DNA of 64,000 nucleotides from Uliginosibacterium flavum (GTDB lineage Bacteria > Pseudomonadota > Gammaproteobacteria > Burkholderiales > Rhodocyclaceae), in the NCBI RefSeq assembly GCF_040566545.1, contig NZ_JBEWZI010000008.1, forward strand, positions 124,001 to 188,000. The letters are read 5' to 3'. Position numbers and translations under genes: made by a program. Positions 54,263 through 62,086 of this stretch are shown one piece after another (position 1 is the first letter of the stretch; each line of letters opens with the position of its first letter). Under the pieces are notes generated by a model that was not told the origin of the DNA, did no database searches, and saw nothing but the letters and a program-made list of their open reading frames with translations.

Positions 54263-55006
54263 TCAGAGTTCGTAACCATAGGATTTGATCACAGCTTTGG
54301 CCTTGTCGCTCTTCAGATATTTCAGCAGCGCTTCGGCGGCAGGCTTGCCCTCGCCCTTGGCGAGCAGGATCGCGTCCTGACGGATCGGTGTGTGTTGATC
54401 AGCCGGCACGATCCAGGCGGAGCCACTCTTAAGCACGCCGTCCTGCCACACCTGCGACAGCGCCACGAAACCCACTTCTGCATTGCCGGTGCTGACGAAC
54501 TGGAAGGTCTGGGAGATGTTCTCGCCCTGCACGATTTTCGGCTGCAGCGCTTCCTGCACGCCCAGCTTTTTCATCACCTCAAGGGCTGCCAAGCCGTAAG
54601 GCGCGGTCTTTGGATTGGCCAGCGCGAGTTTGTTGAAATCACCCTTCTTCAACACCTCGCCCTTGGCATCCACGAATCCCGGCTTGGCACTCCAGAGTAC
54701 CAGTCGGCCATACGCATAAGTAAAGCGGCGGCCTTTCACGCCAACGCCTTCGGCTTCGAGCTTGGCCGGGGCTTCATCATCGGCCGAGAGAAAGACTTCG
54801 AACGGCGCGCCGTTCTTGATCTGGGCGTAGAAAGCGCCAGTTGCGCCGGTCGATACCAGCGCCTTGTGGCCGGTGTCTTTCTCGAATTCAACGGCGATCT
54901 TCTGCATCGGTGCGGTGAAGTTGGCCGCGACGGCGACCTTCACTTCGTCAGCCAAAACGGGGGCGGCCAAACCGACCAGCATGAGCAGGGAGAAAAGCTT
55001 TTTCAT
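54263..55006 (-). CDS. modA: Molybdate-binding periplasmic protein
   Basis: 247 residues: signal peptide ending VLADE near residue 20, then the ModA fold with VAVAANFTAPMQKIA, STGATGAFYAQIKNGAPFEVFLSADDE and YAYGRLVLWS. The Ser and backbone atoms of the STGATG region bind the oxyanion. AAAGGA lies eight bases before ATG 55006; earlier in-frame starts lack this. It is the second gene of modEABC. Confidence 0.95.
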   Translation of the reverse strand: MKKLFSLLMLVGLAAPVLADEVKVAVAANFTAPMQKIAVEFEKDTGHKALVSTGATGAFYAQIKNGAPFEVFLSADDEAPAKLEAEGVGVKGRRFTYAYGRLVLWSAKPGFVDAKGEVLKKGDFNKLALANPKTAPYGLAALEVMKKLGVQEALQPKIVQGENISQTFQFVSTGNAEVGFVALSQVWQDGVLKSGSAWIVPADQHTPIRQDAILLAKGEGKPAAEALLKYLKSDKAKAVIKSYGYEL

Positions 55007-55049
55007 GGCAAACATCCTTTCTTTTTGGAAGGGGAATAACTCGACAAAT

Positions 55050-55862
55050 TCAATCAAATGCACACAACATCACGCTGGACGCCTTGAACAACGCACAGGC
55101 GCGCGCACCTTCGCGCAGATCCAGTTCAGTCAGGGATTCACGCGTGATGATCGCGCTGACGGTGCGCCCGGTTGGTAGCGCCAGCACCACATCCACCGCG
55201 ACCGGGCCTTCGTGGATGCGCACGACCTCGCCCCATAGCTGATTGCGCGCAGATAAACGCACGCTCTCGTCGGTGAGCAGGATGACGGCGGAGGAATTCA
55301 CCCAGGCATGCAACTCACGGCCAATGTTCAGGCGCATCTGCTCGGCGCCTTCGCGCGAAACCTGCGCCACGATTTCGTTGTGACCATCGAAGCGGATACC
55401 GACTTCGAAAGTCACTTCGCCCGCACGCAGCGTCGTGACCGGCCCGATGAACTGATTGCGCGCACTGGTCGTCACGCCCACGCTGCGCATCAGGCGGCGC
55501 AAGGCCTGCGGATCAGCCACCTCGGTGCCAGCGAGGCTGGCGGTGACGCGATCCAGCGCGAGCTGGTATTCCGCTTCCATGGCCCGATACAGACTCACCA
55601 CACGCCTGCCGTAATCCGTCAGCAAGGTGCCGCCGCCATTCCGCCCGCCCACAGCCCGCGCCACCAGCGGCTGCTCGGCAAGATTGTTCATCGCATCGAC
55701 TGCATCCCAGGCGGCCTTGTAGGAAAGCGGCACTTCCTTGGCCGCCTGCGAGATCGAGCCGCAGCGCTCAATCGCCTCCAGCAGGCGAATGCGCGTATCC
55801 CCGAGAAAGCTGCCGGCATCCACATCCACGCCGAAGCGCCCGATCATCCTGTTTGTTTTCAT
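55050..55862 (-). CDS. modE: Molybdate-responsive regulator ModE
   Basis: 270 residues. The N-terminal winged helix (about 20-105, ISQAAKEVPLSYKAAWDAVD) binds operators; the C-terminal di-TOBE domain binds molybdate through TSARNQF near residue 132 and LSARNQLWGEVV near 204. Molybdate-loaded ModE represses uptake genes and can activate others. It leads the modEABC operon and its own operator lies 27 bases upstream at 55889-55912, consistent with autocontrol. Confidence 0.95.
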   Translation of the reverse strand: MKTNRMIGRFGVDVDAGSFLGDTRIRLLEAIERCGSISQAAKEVPLSYKAAWDAVDAMNNLAEQPLVARAVGGRNGGGTLLTDYGRRVVSLYRAMEAEYQLALDRVTASLAGTEVADPQALRRLMRSVGVTTSARNQFIGPVTTLRAGEVTFEVGIRFDGHNEIVAQVSREGAEQMRLNIGRELHAWVNSSAVILLTDESVRLSARNQLWGEVVRIHEGPVAVDVVLALPTGRTVSAIITRESLTELDLREGARACALFKASSVMLCAFD

Positions 55863-55888
55863 GGTGCTTGTTCCACTGCTAAACGTTT

Positions 55889-55912
55889 CGCTATATCGTT
55901 ACATAAATAACG
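55889..55912. promoter_or_regulatory. ModE operator between modE and the molbindin gene
   Basis: CGCTATAT-N8-AAATAACG, 24 bases, matches the size and outer half-sites of the E. coli ModE box (CGTTATAT-N8-ACATAACG). It stands between divergent genes, so one site could control modEABC and the molbindin gene. Confidence 0.8.
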
Positions 55913-56042
55913 GTTTTTCCGCAAAGGGAAAAGTTCATCAATATTTCAGGCGAGCGCTGTGGTTGAAGCGTCACGCCGCCAGACCGTACATTTGCAGCGT
56001 GTGCACGTCGCGCATTCCCGCTCTCAGAAAAGGCAGAACATC

Positions 56043-56471
56043 ATGAAAATCAGCGCCCGCAACATCTTTGAAGGAAACATCAGCGCACTCACCAGCGGCC
56101 CGGTCAGTGCCGAAGTGGAAATCATCACCGCAGGTGGCGACAAACTGGTTGGCACGATCACCCAGGGCAGTGTTGCCTCGCTCGGTCTGGCCGTCGGCAA
56201 GCCGGTCGTAGCCCTGATCAAGGCCAGCAACGTGATGGTGATGACCGACGGCAGCGGCGTAAAACTCTCGGCCCGCAACTGCCTCGCCGGCACAGTCAAA
56301 AAACTGCTGCAAGGCCCGGTCAGCGCCGAAGTCATCATCGCCCTGCCCGGCGGCGCAGAAGTCTTCGCCAGCATCACCCGCGACGCCACCAACGAACTGG
56401 GCATCAAGGAAGGCGGCCCAGCCACCGCAGTGATCAAGGCTTCGTCCGTGATCATTGGCGTCAAGTCGTAA
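56043..56471 (+). CDS. Molbindin, tandem TOBE-domain molybdate-binding protein
   Basis: 142 residues made of two similar TOBE domains, each opening with SARN (ISARNIFEGNI at residue 3 and LSARNCLAGTV near 79) and ending KASNV or KASSV. Such Mop proteins assemble into hexamers or trimers that store molybdate or tungstate in the cytoplasm. The gene is divergent from modE across the ModE operator, so it is probably in the same regulon. AAAAGG lies about 9 bases before ATG 56043. Confidence 0.93.
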   Translation: MKISARNIFEGNISALTSGPVSAEVEIITAGGDKLVGTITQGSVASLGLAVGKPVVALIKASNVMVMTDGSGVKLSARNCLAGTVKKLLQGPVSAEVIIALPGGAEVFASITRDATNELGIKEGGPATAVIKASSVIIGVKS

Positions 56472-56480
56472 GTCGACTTC

Positions 56481-56509
56481 GCACAGCCCGCCCATCGGGG
56501 GGTCTGCGC
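56481..56509. terminator. Imperfect hairpin between convergent molbindin and permease genes
   Basis: GCACAGCCCGCCC and GGGGGGTCTGCGC can pair with three mismatches around a 3-base loop. There is no T run on either strand, so termination is uncertain. Confidence 0.3.
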
Positions 56510-56536
56510 AAATCAGAGGGGTCGCTCTGTACGCGT

Positions 56537-57232
56537 TCATGACATCCCCGCCCGGCGCATGAACCAGAAAACAGCCAGTGAGGCCAAACCCAGCAGCGCC
56601 GTCAGCACGATCCCACGCGAGTATTCGCCCGCAAACACGGCGTTGTAGATTTCCAGTGAAACCGTATTGGTGCGCCCCGCGATATTGCCGCCCAGCATCA
56701 AAGTGATACCCACCTCGCCCATCGAGCGTCCGAAGCCCAGCACCAGTCCTGTCGCCAAGGCCCGCTTGACGTTGGGGATCAGCACAAACAACACGATCTC
56801 CCATTCGCGCTTGCCCAGCGTGCGTGCCACTTCGCCCAGACGCGCCGACAAAGTTTCCATTGCCGTCTGCACCGGTTTGACGACCAGTGGCAGTCCGGCA
56901 ACAAAGGCGGCAAACACCACACCTGAGACACTGAACACCAGACTCAGATCACAGCAAGCCAGAAGCCATCCGCCCAGCAGACCTTCGCGCCCCAGCAACA
57001 ACAGCAACACGAAGCCCAGTGCAATCGGCGGAAACACCAGCGGCATGGTGATCGCCGCATCCAGCAGAGCCCGCCCCGGCCAGCGCGGCACGCTCAGCGC
57101 GTAGCCCAACAACAAGCCAGCCACTGCGTGCAAGGCGACCGTCAGCAGCGCCACCTTGGCCGTCAACCAGAGAGCATAGAGCACGCTGGTATCGGTCAGG
57201 GTCTGCAGCAGGATGGTGAGGCTTCCAGACAT
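56537..57232 (-). CDS. Second ModB-like oxyanion ABC permease
   Basis: 231 residues with five membrane helices. LDAAITMPLVFPPIALGFV near residue 57 and the docking loop GEVARTLGKREWEIVLFVLIP near 132, then FGRSMGEVGITLMLGGNIAG, place it in the ModB/WtpB/TupB group. It starts 6 bases after the binding-protein gene. No ATPase gene is present in this operon, unlike standard systems, so it may use ModC encoded at 52491. Confidence 0.88.
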   Translation of the reverse strand: MSGSLTILLQTLTDTSVLYALWLTAKVALLTVALHAVAGLLLGYALSVPRWPGRALLDAAITMPLVFPPIALGFVLLLLLGREGLLGGWLLACCDLSLVFSVSGVVFAAFVAGLPLVVKPVQTAMETLSARLGEVARTLGKREWEIVLFVLIPNVKRALATGLVLGFGRSMGEVGITLMLGGNIAGRTNTVSLEIYNAVFAGEYSRGIVLTALLGLASLAVFWFMRRAGMS

Positions 57233-57238
57233 GAGGAT

Positions 57239-57985
57239 TTACAAACCGTAGCGCTTGATGATCTCGGCCGCAGCCGGGGTCTGCATGTAGTCCACCAGCG
57301 CGCGTACCGGTGCAGAATCCTGTCCGGCGACCAGCCCGGCGGTGATGCGAATTGGCGCGTACTCATCCACCGGAATTTCAATAAACCCACCGATCTTGTC
57401 GCGAATACCCAGCGCCTCGGTCAGGTTGATGAAGCCCGCATCGACCTCGCCACTGATGAGGTAAGCCGAAACCTGCGGCACGGTGCTGACCATGATCAGA
57501 CGCTTCTCCACCGCGGGATACAGACCGCTGTGCTGGAGATATTCGACAGAGGCCTTGCCGAAGATGGCCTGTTTGATATCAGCCACGCCAATCCGCGCAA
57601 AGCCCTCGCGCCGAAGCTCTGCGGCATTTTTGAGCATTTTGCCCTTAGGCCAGGCAAGCACCAGACGCCCACGCCCCAACGGCAGGTATTTCGAGAAGAC
57701 CACCTGCTCGGCTTTCTCCAGCACATCCTGCTCGCCAAAAACGACGGCCACCTTGCCACTCGCACGAGTCTGCTGCAACACATGCCCCATGTGACCATAG
57801 ATGCGCTCGACCTTGATCTTGCTGGCTGCCTCGAAGCCATTGGCGATCTCATCGATGGGGCGTTTGTAGCCCGCCCCCCCCGCCACAAGCACGCTGTCTT
57901 CGGCCATGGCCAGAGATGCGCACAACGCCAGCAGCGCGACGAGACTGCTGCGCACGAAAGAATTCCAAACCGAACGATTCAGCAT
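57239..57985 (-). CDS. Second ModA-like periplasmic oxyanion-binding protein
   Basis: 248 residues. A signal peptide ends near AMA-ED (residue 28). The mature start LVAGGAGYKRPIDEIANGF differs from classic ModA, and a variant branch with GAGYKRP is used by several molybdate or tungstate transporters. SGKVAVVFGEQDVLEKA and the later SAYLISGEVDAGFINLTE belong to the PBP type II fold. It lies between the permease gene and the unknown 58001 gene; the substrate is probably molybdate or tungstate. Confidence 0.85.
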   Translation of the reverse strand: MLNRSVWNSFVRSSLVALLALCASLAMAEDSVLVAGGAGYKRPIDEIANGFEAASKIKVERIYGHMGHVLQQTRASGKVAVVFGEQDVLEKAEQVVFSKYLPLGRGRLVLAWPKGKMLKNAAELRREGFARIGVADIKQAIFGKASVEYLQHSGLYPAVEKRLIMVSTVPQVSAYLISGEVDAGFINLTEALGIRDKIGGFIEIPVDEYAPIRITAGLVAGQDSAPVRALVDYMQTPAAAEIIKRYGL

Positions 57986-58000
57986 TTGTATCTCCAGGGA

Positions 58001-58414
58001 TCAGCGCGGCATTTCATCCGCAAAAGAAAAGAAGGTCTGGTGCGACTGGCATTCCTCACCATGCGTGATGCGGCGATGGATCAGCCAGCGCCCGTCGGTG
58101 AGACGCCAGGCCACCAGGTGTTCGCCATAGGTCGGTGCGAGGTAGTAGGTCTCGTCATCGTCTGAACGCACATCGGTGAGCACGAAGTAGTGCTCGCAAT
58201 AACAAGGCGTGTCTTCGCCTTCGTACTCGTGGCCCAACAGGCGCTCCGAGAAAATCTCGTAATCACGGAAGCGTGAAAAGGCTCTCGGCTCAACGACACA
58301 GCCAGTCCATTCGCGGGGCAGCAGCTTGCGCCAGTCCGGCAGATCCTTCTTGCCACAGGAACGCGACGGATACGTGCGGGCGCATTGCCGGGTCGAGATG
58401 CTCAAAACTGTCAT
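58001..58414 (-). CDS. Unknown Cys/His-rich protein in the second molybdenum operon
   Basis: 137 residues, no signal peptide, no membrane helix, no known domain that I recognise. It holds six cysteines (11, 20, 39, 71, 73, 122) and six histidines, including CYCEH at 71-75 and HGEEC at 118-122, a plausible metal site. Acidic SDDDE lies near 84. It is the first gene of the operon, 32 bases after a near-perfect ModE operator and 15 bases before the binding-protein gene, so a role in molybdenum or tungsten handling is inferred from position only. Confidence 0.7.
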   Translation of the reverse strand: MTVLSISTRQCARTYPSRSCGKKDLPDWRKLLPREWTGCVVEPRAFSRFRDYEIFSERLLGHEYEGEDTPCYCEHYFVLTDVRSDDDETYYLAPTYGEHLVAWRLTDGRWLIHRRITHGEECQSHQTFFSFADEMPR

Positions 58415-58445
58415 GAATTCCTCCTGTCCGGGTCTGAACCCGACA

Positions 58446-58473
58446 TTCGCTATGTTTTATCGTATATAGCGAA
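58446..58473 (-). promoter_or_regulatory. ModE operator of the second transporter operon
   Basis: CGCTATGT-N8-ATATAGCG (24 bases, 58448-58471) is a stronger inverted repeat than the first site, extended by TT and AA outside. It lies 32 bases upstream of the 58414 start codon, between it and modD. Confidence 0.85.
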
Positions 58474-58505
58474 TTGTGTGCCAGACGAAAGAAGGAAGAC
58501 GGTTT

Positions 58506-59351
58506 TCAGAGTCGGGAAAAAATTACTTTCACGTCGCGCGGCGGCGCGAAATAAGGCGCGGAGCTGACCAGAAAATCTGCACCGGCACGCGCATAGGCCA
58601 CCGCATTTTCGAGCGTCACGCCGCCTGCCGGCGCCAGCAAAGCGCTGAGATTGTGCGCGTTCAGCGCCGCTCTGCATTCACTCAGGGCGGCCGGGCTGAA
58701 GCGCTCCAGCTGCAGCACGTGTGCACCACACCGCGCGAGCCACAGCGCATCTTCCAGACTACCGACCTCGGCCACAAGTTTCTTTTCCGGGGCCTGCTTG
58801 CGTATCCGAGCGAAGAGCTCAGGGAGCTCGGCATTGTCGACAAACACACGGTGATCCGGAAACACCAGCAAGGTTTCCGACAAACCCAGCCGATGCGACA
58901 CCGCGCCGCCTGCCGTGATCGCCTTGACCGCAAGCTTGCGATTGCCGGGGAAGTTCTTGCGGGTACACGCCAGCGGCAAGTCGAAGCCGGCATCGCGTAC
59001 AGCTTGCAGCATACCGGCCGCACATGACGCGATGCCGGAGAGGTACTCCATCAAGGTCTGAGCCGTTTTCCAGGCCAAATGCAGAGATTCAACGGAGCCT
59101 TGCACACGCAGCAGCTCGGTGCCCTCAGCCACCTGCGTACCCGATGCCACAAAGCTCATTACCTTGCCGCCCGCCAGCTCGACCAGGCGTGCAGCCTCTT
59201 CGCTGCCACACACCCGCATTGCATGCCGGGCACACATCACCATCTGTGCGGATTGAGCGCCGATACCCATGCTACGCGTCGTAAGATCGCCGTAAGGCAC
59301 ATCCTCATCCAGCATGGCGCATAGCGCCTCATCATTCAGACAGGTATGCAT
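58506..59351 (-). CDS. modD: ModD, quinolinate phosphoribosyltransferase-like protein
   Basis: 281 residues. The fold and motifs follow nicotinate-nucleotide pyrophosphorylase: DVPYGDLTTRSMGI near residue 15, SGIASCAAGML near 105, ACTRKNFPGNRKLAVKAI near 128 and LLAPAGGVTLENAVAYA near 245. ModD proteins are encoded in molybdate loci in several bacteria; their function is unproven. It reads toward the ModE operator but is upstream of it, so its own promoter must lie beyond 59351. Confidence 0.88.
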   Translation of the reverse strand: MHTCLNDEALCAMLDEDVPYGDLTTRSMGIGAQSAQMVMCARHAMRVCGSEEAARLVELAGGKVMSFVASGTQVAEGTELLRVQGSVESLHLAWKTAQTLMEYLSGIASCAAGMLQAVRDAGFDLPLACTRKNFPGNRKLAVKAITAGGAVSHRLGLSETLLVFPDHRVFVDNAELPELFARIRKQAPEKKLVAEVGSLEDALWLARCGAHVLQLERFSPAALSECRAALNAHNLSALLAPAGGVTLENAVAYARAGADFLVSSAPYFAPPRDVKVIFSRL

Positions 59352-59453
59352 GGCATGAGACTCCAGAGCTGGATGACGATCAGGCGTGACGGAATTGATT
59401 CAAGTACATTCATCGTAAAACCCTCCTGACCGACATTCAGCAAGGAGCAGACC

Positions 59454-59492
59454 ATGCCTGAAGAACCGCTCTGGGCGCGGCTCTTCAGGCAT
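59454..59492. repeat. Best copy of the dispersed palindromic repeat
   Basis: ATGCCTGAAGAACCGC (59454-59469) and GCGGCTCTTCAGGCAT (59477-59492) pair over 16 positions with one mismatch around a 7-base loop. AAGGAG at 59442-59447 lies just before the first ATG, so the repeat also mimics a gene start. Confidence 0.75.
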
Positions 59493-59552
59493 ATATCAGA
59501 GGATGAGTCATACCGATTTGTCGAACAGACGACAAATCTCCGCCCTTACCCA

Positions 59553-59831
59553 TCAACGGCGCGAACGCCCCTCATCCCAACGGCCACGCTCCTGTTCTTG
59601 ACGACGGGGCTCAGGATGGCCGCGCTCCGCCTCGCGCGGGCGTGGCGGCGACGAAAAATGTCCGGAGGATGGCGCATGGCCGGTATGCGCCGAAGGCGAG
59701 TGACGATGGCTTGGGCCATCCCATCCCCGCCCACCGTAGTAAGGCTCGTCAAGTACCGGATAGGCCACACAGCCTTGCAACAAGGCCAAGCCACTCAACA
59801 CCATCAAACTCCGCCAGCTCATCTTGTTCAT
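59553..59831 (-). CDS. Small lipoprotein with charged, low-complexity tail
   Basis: 92 residues. Lipobox LLQGC (Cys21) marks a lipoprotein. The mature part has Tyr/Gly-rich VLDEPYYGGRGWDG, then His/Pro/Arg-rich low complexity (residues about 45-92). No enzymatic motif is visible. The start ATG 59831 gives the lipoprotein signal. Confidence 0.65.
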   Translation of the reverse strand: MNKMSWRSLMVLSGLALLQGCVAYPVLDEPYYGGRGWDGPSHRHSPSAHTGHAPSSGHFSSPPRPREAERGHPEPRRQEQERGRWDEGRSRR

Positions 59832-59996
59832 GTCAGCTCCCGCGTTGACCTGTCTAAGCCACAAGCCTGGCAGAGCAAGCTGACCTCAGCCTGACGCGAA
59901 GCTGAGCGCAGCCTGATCCGCCCCGCGCCCATCGGGCGGGCGGCTATACTTTGCGTGCAAACAGACTGATTTCATCTTGCCGACAGGAGGCAGAGC

Positions 59997-60407
59997 ATGA
60001 GTACCTTTCCAGACACGCCACGCCGCCACACACGGTTGCGCAATGTGGTTCTGAGCACCACGTTTGCCCTCCTCGCGGCGTGTGGCGGCGGCGGAGGGCT
60101 CAACGATTTGTTCAGCAGCCTGTGGATCTACTCGGTCGAGTCTCCCAGCCGGGTCGACACGGATGCCGACGTAAGCGTCATCGCGCGCGCCGGCAGTACC
60201 GGTGACATCAGCAGCGACGATATGGAATGGACTTGGGATCAGACCGGTGGCGACGCAATCCGTAACCAGACTGTCGAGAGGGGCAGCAACAGTTCAATCC
60301 TGCGCTTCAAAGCACCATCAAGTTCCGGCACGCTCACCCTGAAAGTAACGCTCAGGGCAAAAGGGCTGGCTGACAGCGAAAGCCTGAACATCACGGTCAG
60401 CAACTGA
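59997..60407 (+). CDS. Small lipoprotein with beta-rich domain
   Basis: 136 residues. The signal LLAAC is followed by GGGGG, a lipoprotein pattern with a flexible Gly linker. The rest (about 45-136) is a single domain with alternating hydrophobic residues, probably an Ig-like or PKD-like beta sandwich (WTWDQTGGD and LKVTLRAKG). GGAGG lies 8 bases before ATG 59997. Confidence 0.75.
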   Translation: MSTFPDTPRRHTRLRNVVLSTTFALLAACGGGGGLNDLFSSLWIYSVESPSRVDTDADVSVIARAGSTGDISSDDMEWTWDQTGGDAIRNQTVERGSNSSILRFKAPSSSGTLTLKVTLRAKGLADSESLNITVSN

Positions 60408-60472
60408 GCGCCTGAGCAGGGGGCGAACCACCACATCACCGAAACCCGCGCCAATACTCACTCTGCAAATTA

Positions 60473-60656
60473 ATTCTTGAATTCCCGGCGTCTAACTTAT
60501 ACAAAGGAATTGCAAGTATCCCTTGCGTAACAAGAGGAAGACCTTATCGCAACCGTGAAGCTAGCATCTCACAGCAACAGGTAGGTCCAACCGGAGTTGT
60601 TCTCCGGCGCTGGTGGTGGATCCACCGGCACAAAACGCCGCGCAATGCGGCGTTTT
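60473..60656 (+). ncRNA. Possible small RNA (promoter-like and terminator signals only)
   Basis: A region without an open frame that carries a weak promoter-like TTGAAT (60477) / TATACA (60498), then about 150 bases and a strong terminator at 60632-60656. GGTGG-ATC-CACC and CCGGAG-TTGTT-CTCCGG near 60587-60625 add secondary structure. I recognise no family. It could equally be the 3' untranslated region of the lipoprotein gene. Confidence 0.3.
60632..60656 (+). terminator. Intrinsic terminator
   Basis: AAAACGCCGC and GCGGCGTTTT are perfect complements around a 5-base loop, so the hairpin can work in both directions. Confidence 0.8.
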
Positions 60657-60773
60657 CATTTCAGGAATACATGCACGACGTGCTCGAAGATCCTCGCCCA
60701 GCAAGGCTTTACAGGGAGCATGCCTGCACAGGGCCGTCAGGCGTGCTTCTTCAGTACGCCCTCCCGCGCAGCT

Positions 60774-61046
60774 TCAAATAGCCTTGGCAGAGTCGACCTT
60801 GCCCATCACCTGCTTGGCGATCCGCCAGGCGCTCAGCCCGGCATTCAACCAGCGGCCCCAGCGTGCAGGCAATACGGCGCCCAGCACACCGGCCAGGGTT
60901 TCCAGCCAGGCAGACTGAGCCTTGCCGGATACGGAGGAAGCCAGATTCAAACTTCCCAGATCCTGGCGTAGCGCCAAGCGGTACTGCTCGGCCTGCAACA
61001 CCAGCATTTCCTTGCGTAGCGAACGCATCATCCGGCGGCGGTTCAT
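60774..61046 (-). CDS. YqjK-like small envelope protein
   Basis: 90 residues, highly basic at the N-terminus (MNRRRMMRSLRKE), then a long amphipathic helix, and one hydrophobic stretch (about 45-70). Its position third after DUF883 and DUF1469 genes matches yqjK in the yqjDEK order. GGAGGAG lies six bases before ATG 61046, and the gene overlaps the preceding one by 4 bases. Confidence 0.72.
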   Translation of the reverse strand: MNRRRMMRSLRKEMLVLQAEQYRLALRQDLGSLNLASSVSGKAQSAWLETLAGVLGAVLPARWGRWLNAGLSAWRIAKQVMGKVDSAKAI

Positions 61047-61429
61047 GGGGACTCCTCCGTACGACTTTGCATCGCATCCTGATCGCGCCCGAACTCGGCA
61101 CGCGTTGTGGCAAAAGGCTGGGGAGCCGTCAGTACGAGGCGGCGCAGCCACACACCGCACACCGCTGCGAGTATGCCGTACAGCAGCGCCACGCCAAAGG
61201 TGGCGACGAGCAGGCAGTCATTGCGCGCCGCCAGCACCAAGCCCGCCGCGGTGGCGAAAAGCAACGCGAAGGCGGCAAAGACCACGATCACGAGCAGAAT
61301 CGACATCTGCCACAGACGACGATCCAGCTCTTCCTCCAGCTCCAGTCCGAACAGATCCAGCCGGGTCCCCAGCAAACCTGCGAGGTTATCGGCCGACCGG
61401 CGAACCTGTCCGAACAGGTGCAAACTCAT
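61043..61429 (-). CDS. YqjE-like membrane protein (DUF1469/holin-like)
   Basis: 128 residues with two adjacent membrane helices (about 45-67 and 75-98) and a long amphipathic N-terminus beginning MSLHLFGQVRRSADNLAGLL, typical of the DUF1469 group. It is linked to DUF883 and YqjK-like genes. ATG 61429 gives the family N-terminus; the stop of the previous gene overlaps closely. Confidence 0.82.
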   Translation of the reverse strand: MSLHLFGQVRRSADNLAGLLGTRLDLFGLELEEELDRRLWQMSILLVIVVFAAFALLFATAAGLVLAARNDCLLVATFGVALLYGILAAVCGVWLRRLVLTAPQPFATTRAEFGRDQDAMQSRTEESP

Positions 61430-61430
61430 C

Positions 61431-61733
61431 TCAGCGACGGGCAATCAGCATGCCCACGACCACGCCGACAGCGGCGCCAATCCCGATAGCCTTCCAGGGA
61501 TTTTCGTGAACATATTCATCGGTCGCAGCGGCAGCGGCCTTGGCCTTGTCCAGCGCAATTTCCTCGGCCGTGGTCAGACGCTGTTTGGCTTCGCGCAAGC
61601 CAGCAATGATGCGCGCCTGCAGGGCTTCGGCTTCCTTGCCCGTTGCCGCAGCCGCATCCATGATCAATCTTTCGGTCTTGTGCAGAATGTCTTGCGATTC
61701 GTCCAGCAGGTTCGAAGAGGTGTTCTCAGCCAT
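61431..61733 (-). CDS. YqjD/ElaB-type ribosome-associated membrane protein (DUF883)
   Basis: 100 residues. A long alpha-helix (about 8-70) precedes the conserved DEYVHENPWKAIGIGAAVGVVVGMLIARR, a C-terminal membrane anchor with ending RR. E. coli YqjD binds stationary-phase ribosomes at the membrane. It leads the three-gene operon 61733-60774. Confidence 0.9.
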   Translation of the reverse strand: MAENTSSNLLDESQDILHKTERLIMDAAAATGKEAEALQARIIAGLREAKQRLTTAEEIALDKAKAAAAATDEYVHENPWKAIGIGAAVGVVVGMLIARR

Positions 61734-62086
61734 GACAAGCTCCTTTTGATTAAAGTACGTGGGGATAAAAAAACCGCCGCTTTCATGTTAGCCCACGAAC
61801 TGGTGGAGGCAGGGCATGAAAGGGACTTGCGGGCAGTGGGATGATCAAGAGTCCTCGCGCGAGAACAGCAATCTCGCAGGATCAGCCCCTGAAAATGCCG
61901 CCGCGCCTAAGCGACTATCGGCAAATCTGACCCCGGACTGTCCAAAGGGTTCCCTCAGCCTACGCTATAAATCCTGCCATGCAGACAATATGTTCCTGGC
62001 GCACACCTTGCCACCGATTCCCGCTACAGTGGGCGGCCATACGTAAGCGTACCTAAATCCGGAATCCTGCGACAGAAAGCCCTGGC
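61734..62086. other. Intergenic region upstream of hemolysin III gene
   Basis: About 350 bases without a supported gene. TATAAA near 61966 could be the minus-10 of the downstream gene. A short open stretch near 61786-61844 encodes about 19 residues and looks like an accidental or remnant frame. Confidence 0.4.

Noticed and set aside
60597..60971. A plus-strand frame across the terminator and the YqjK-like gene
   Set aside because: It runs through a strong terminator and antisense to a gene with a better start.
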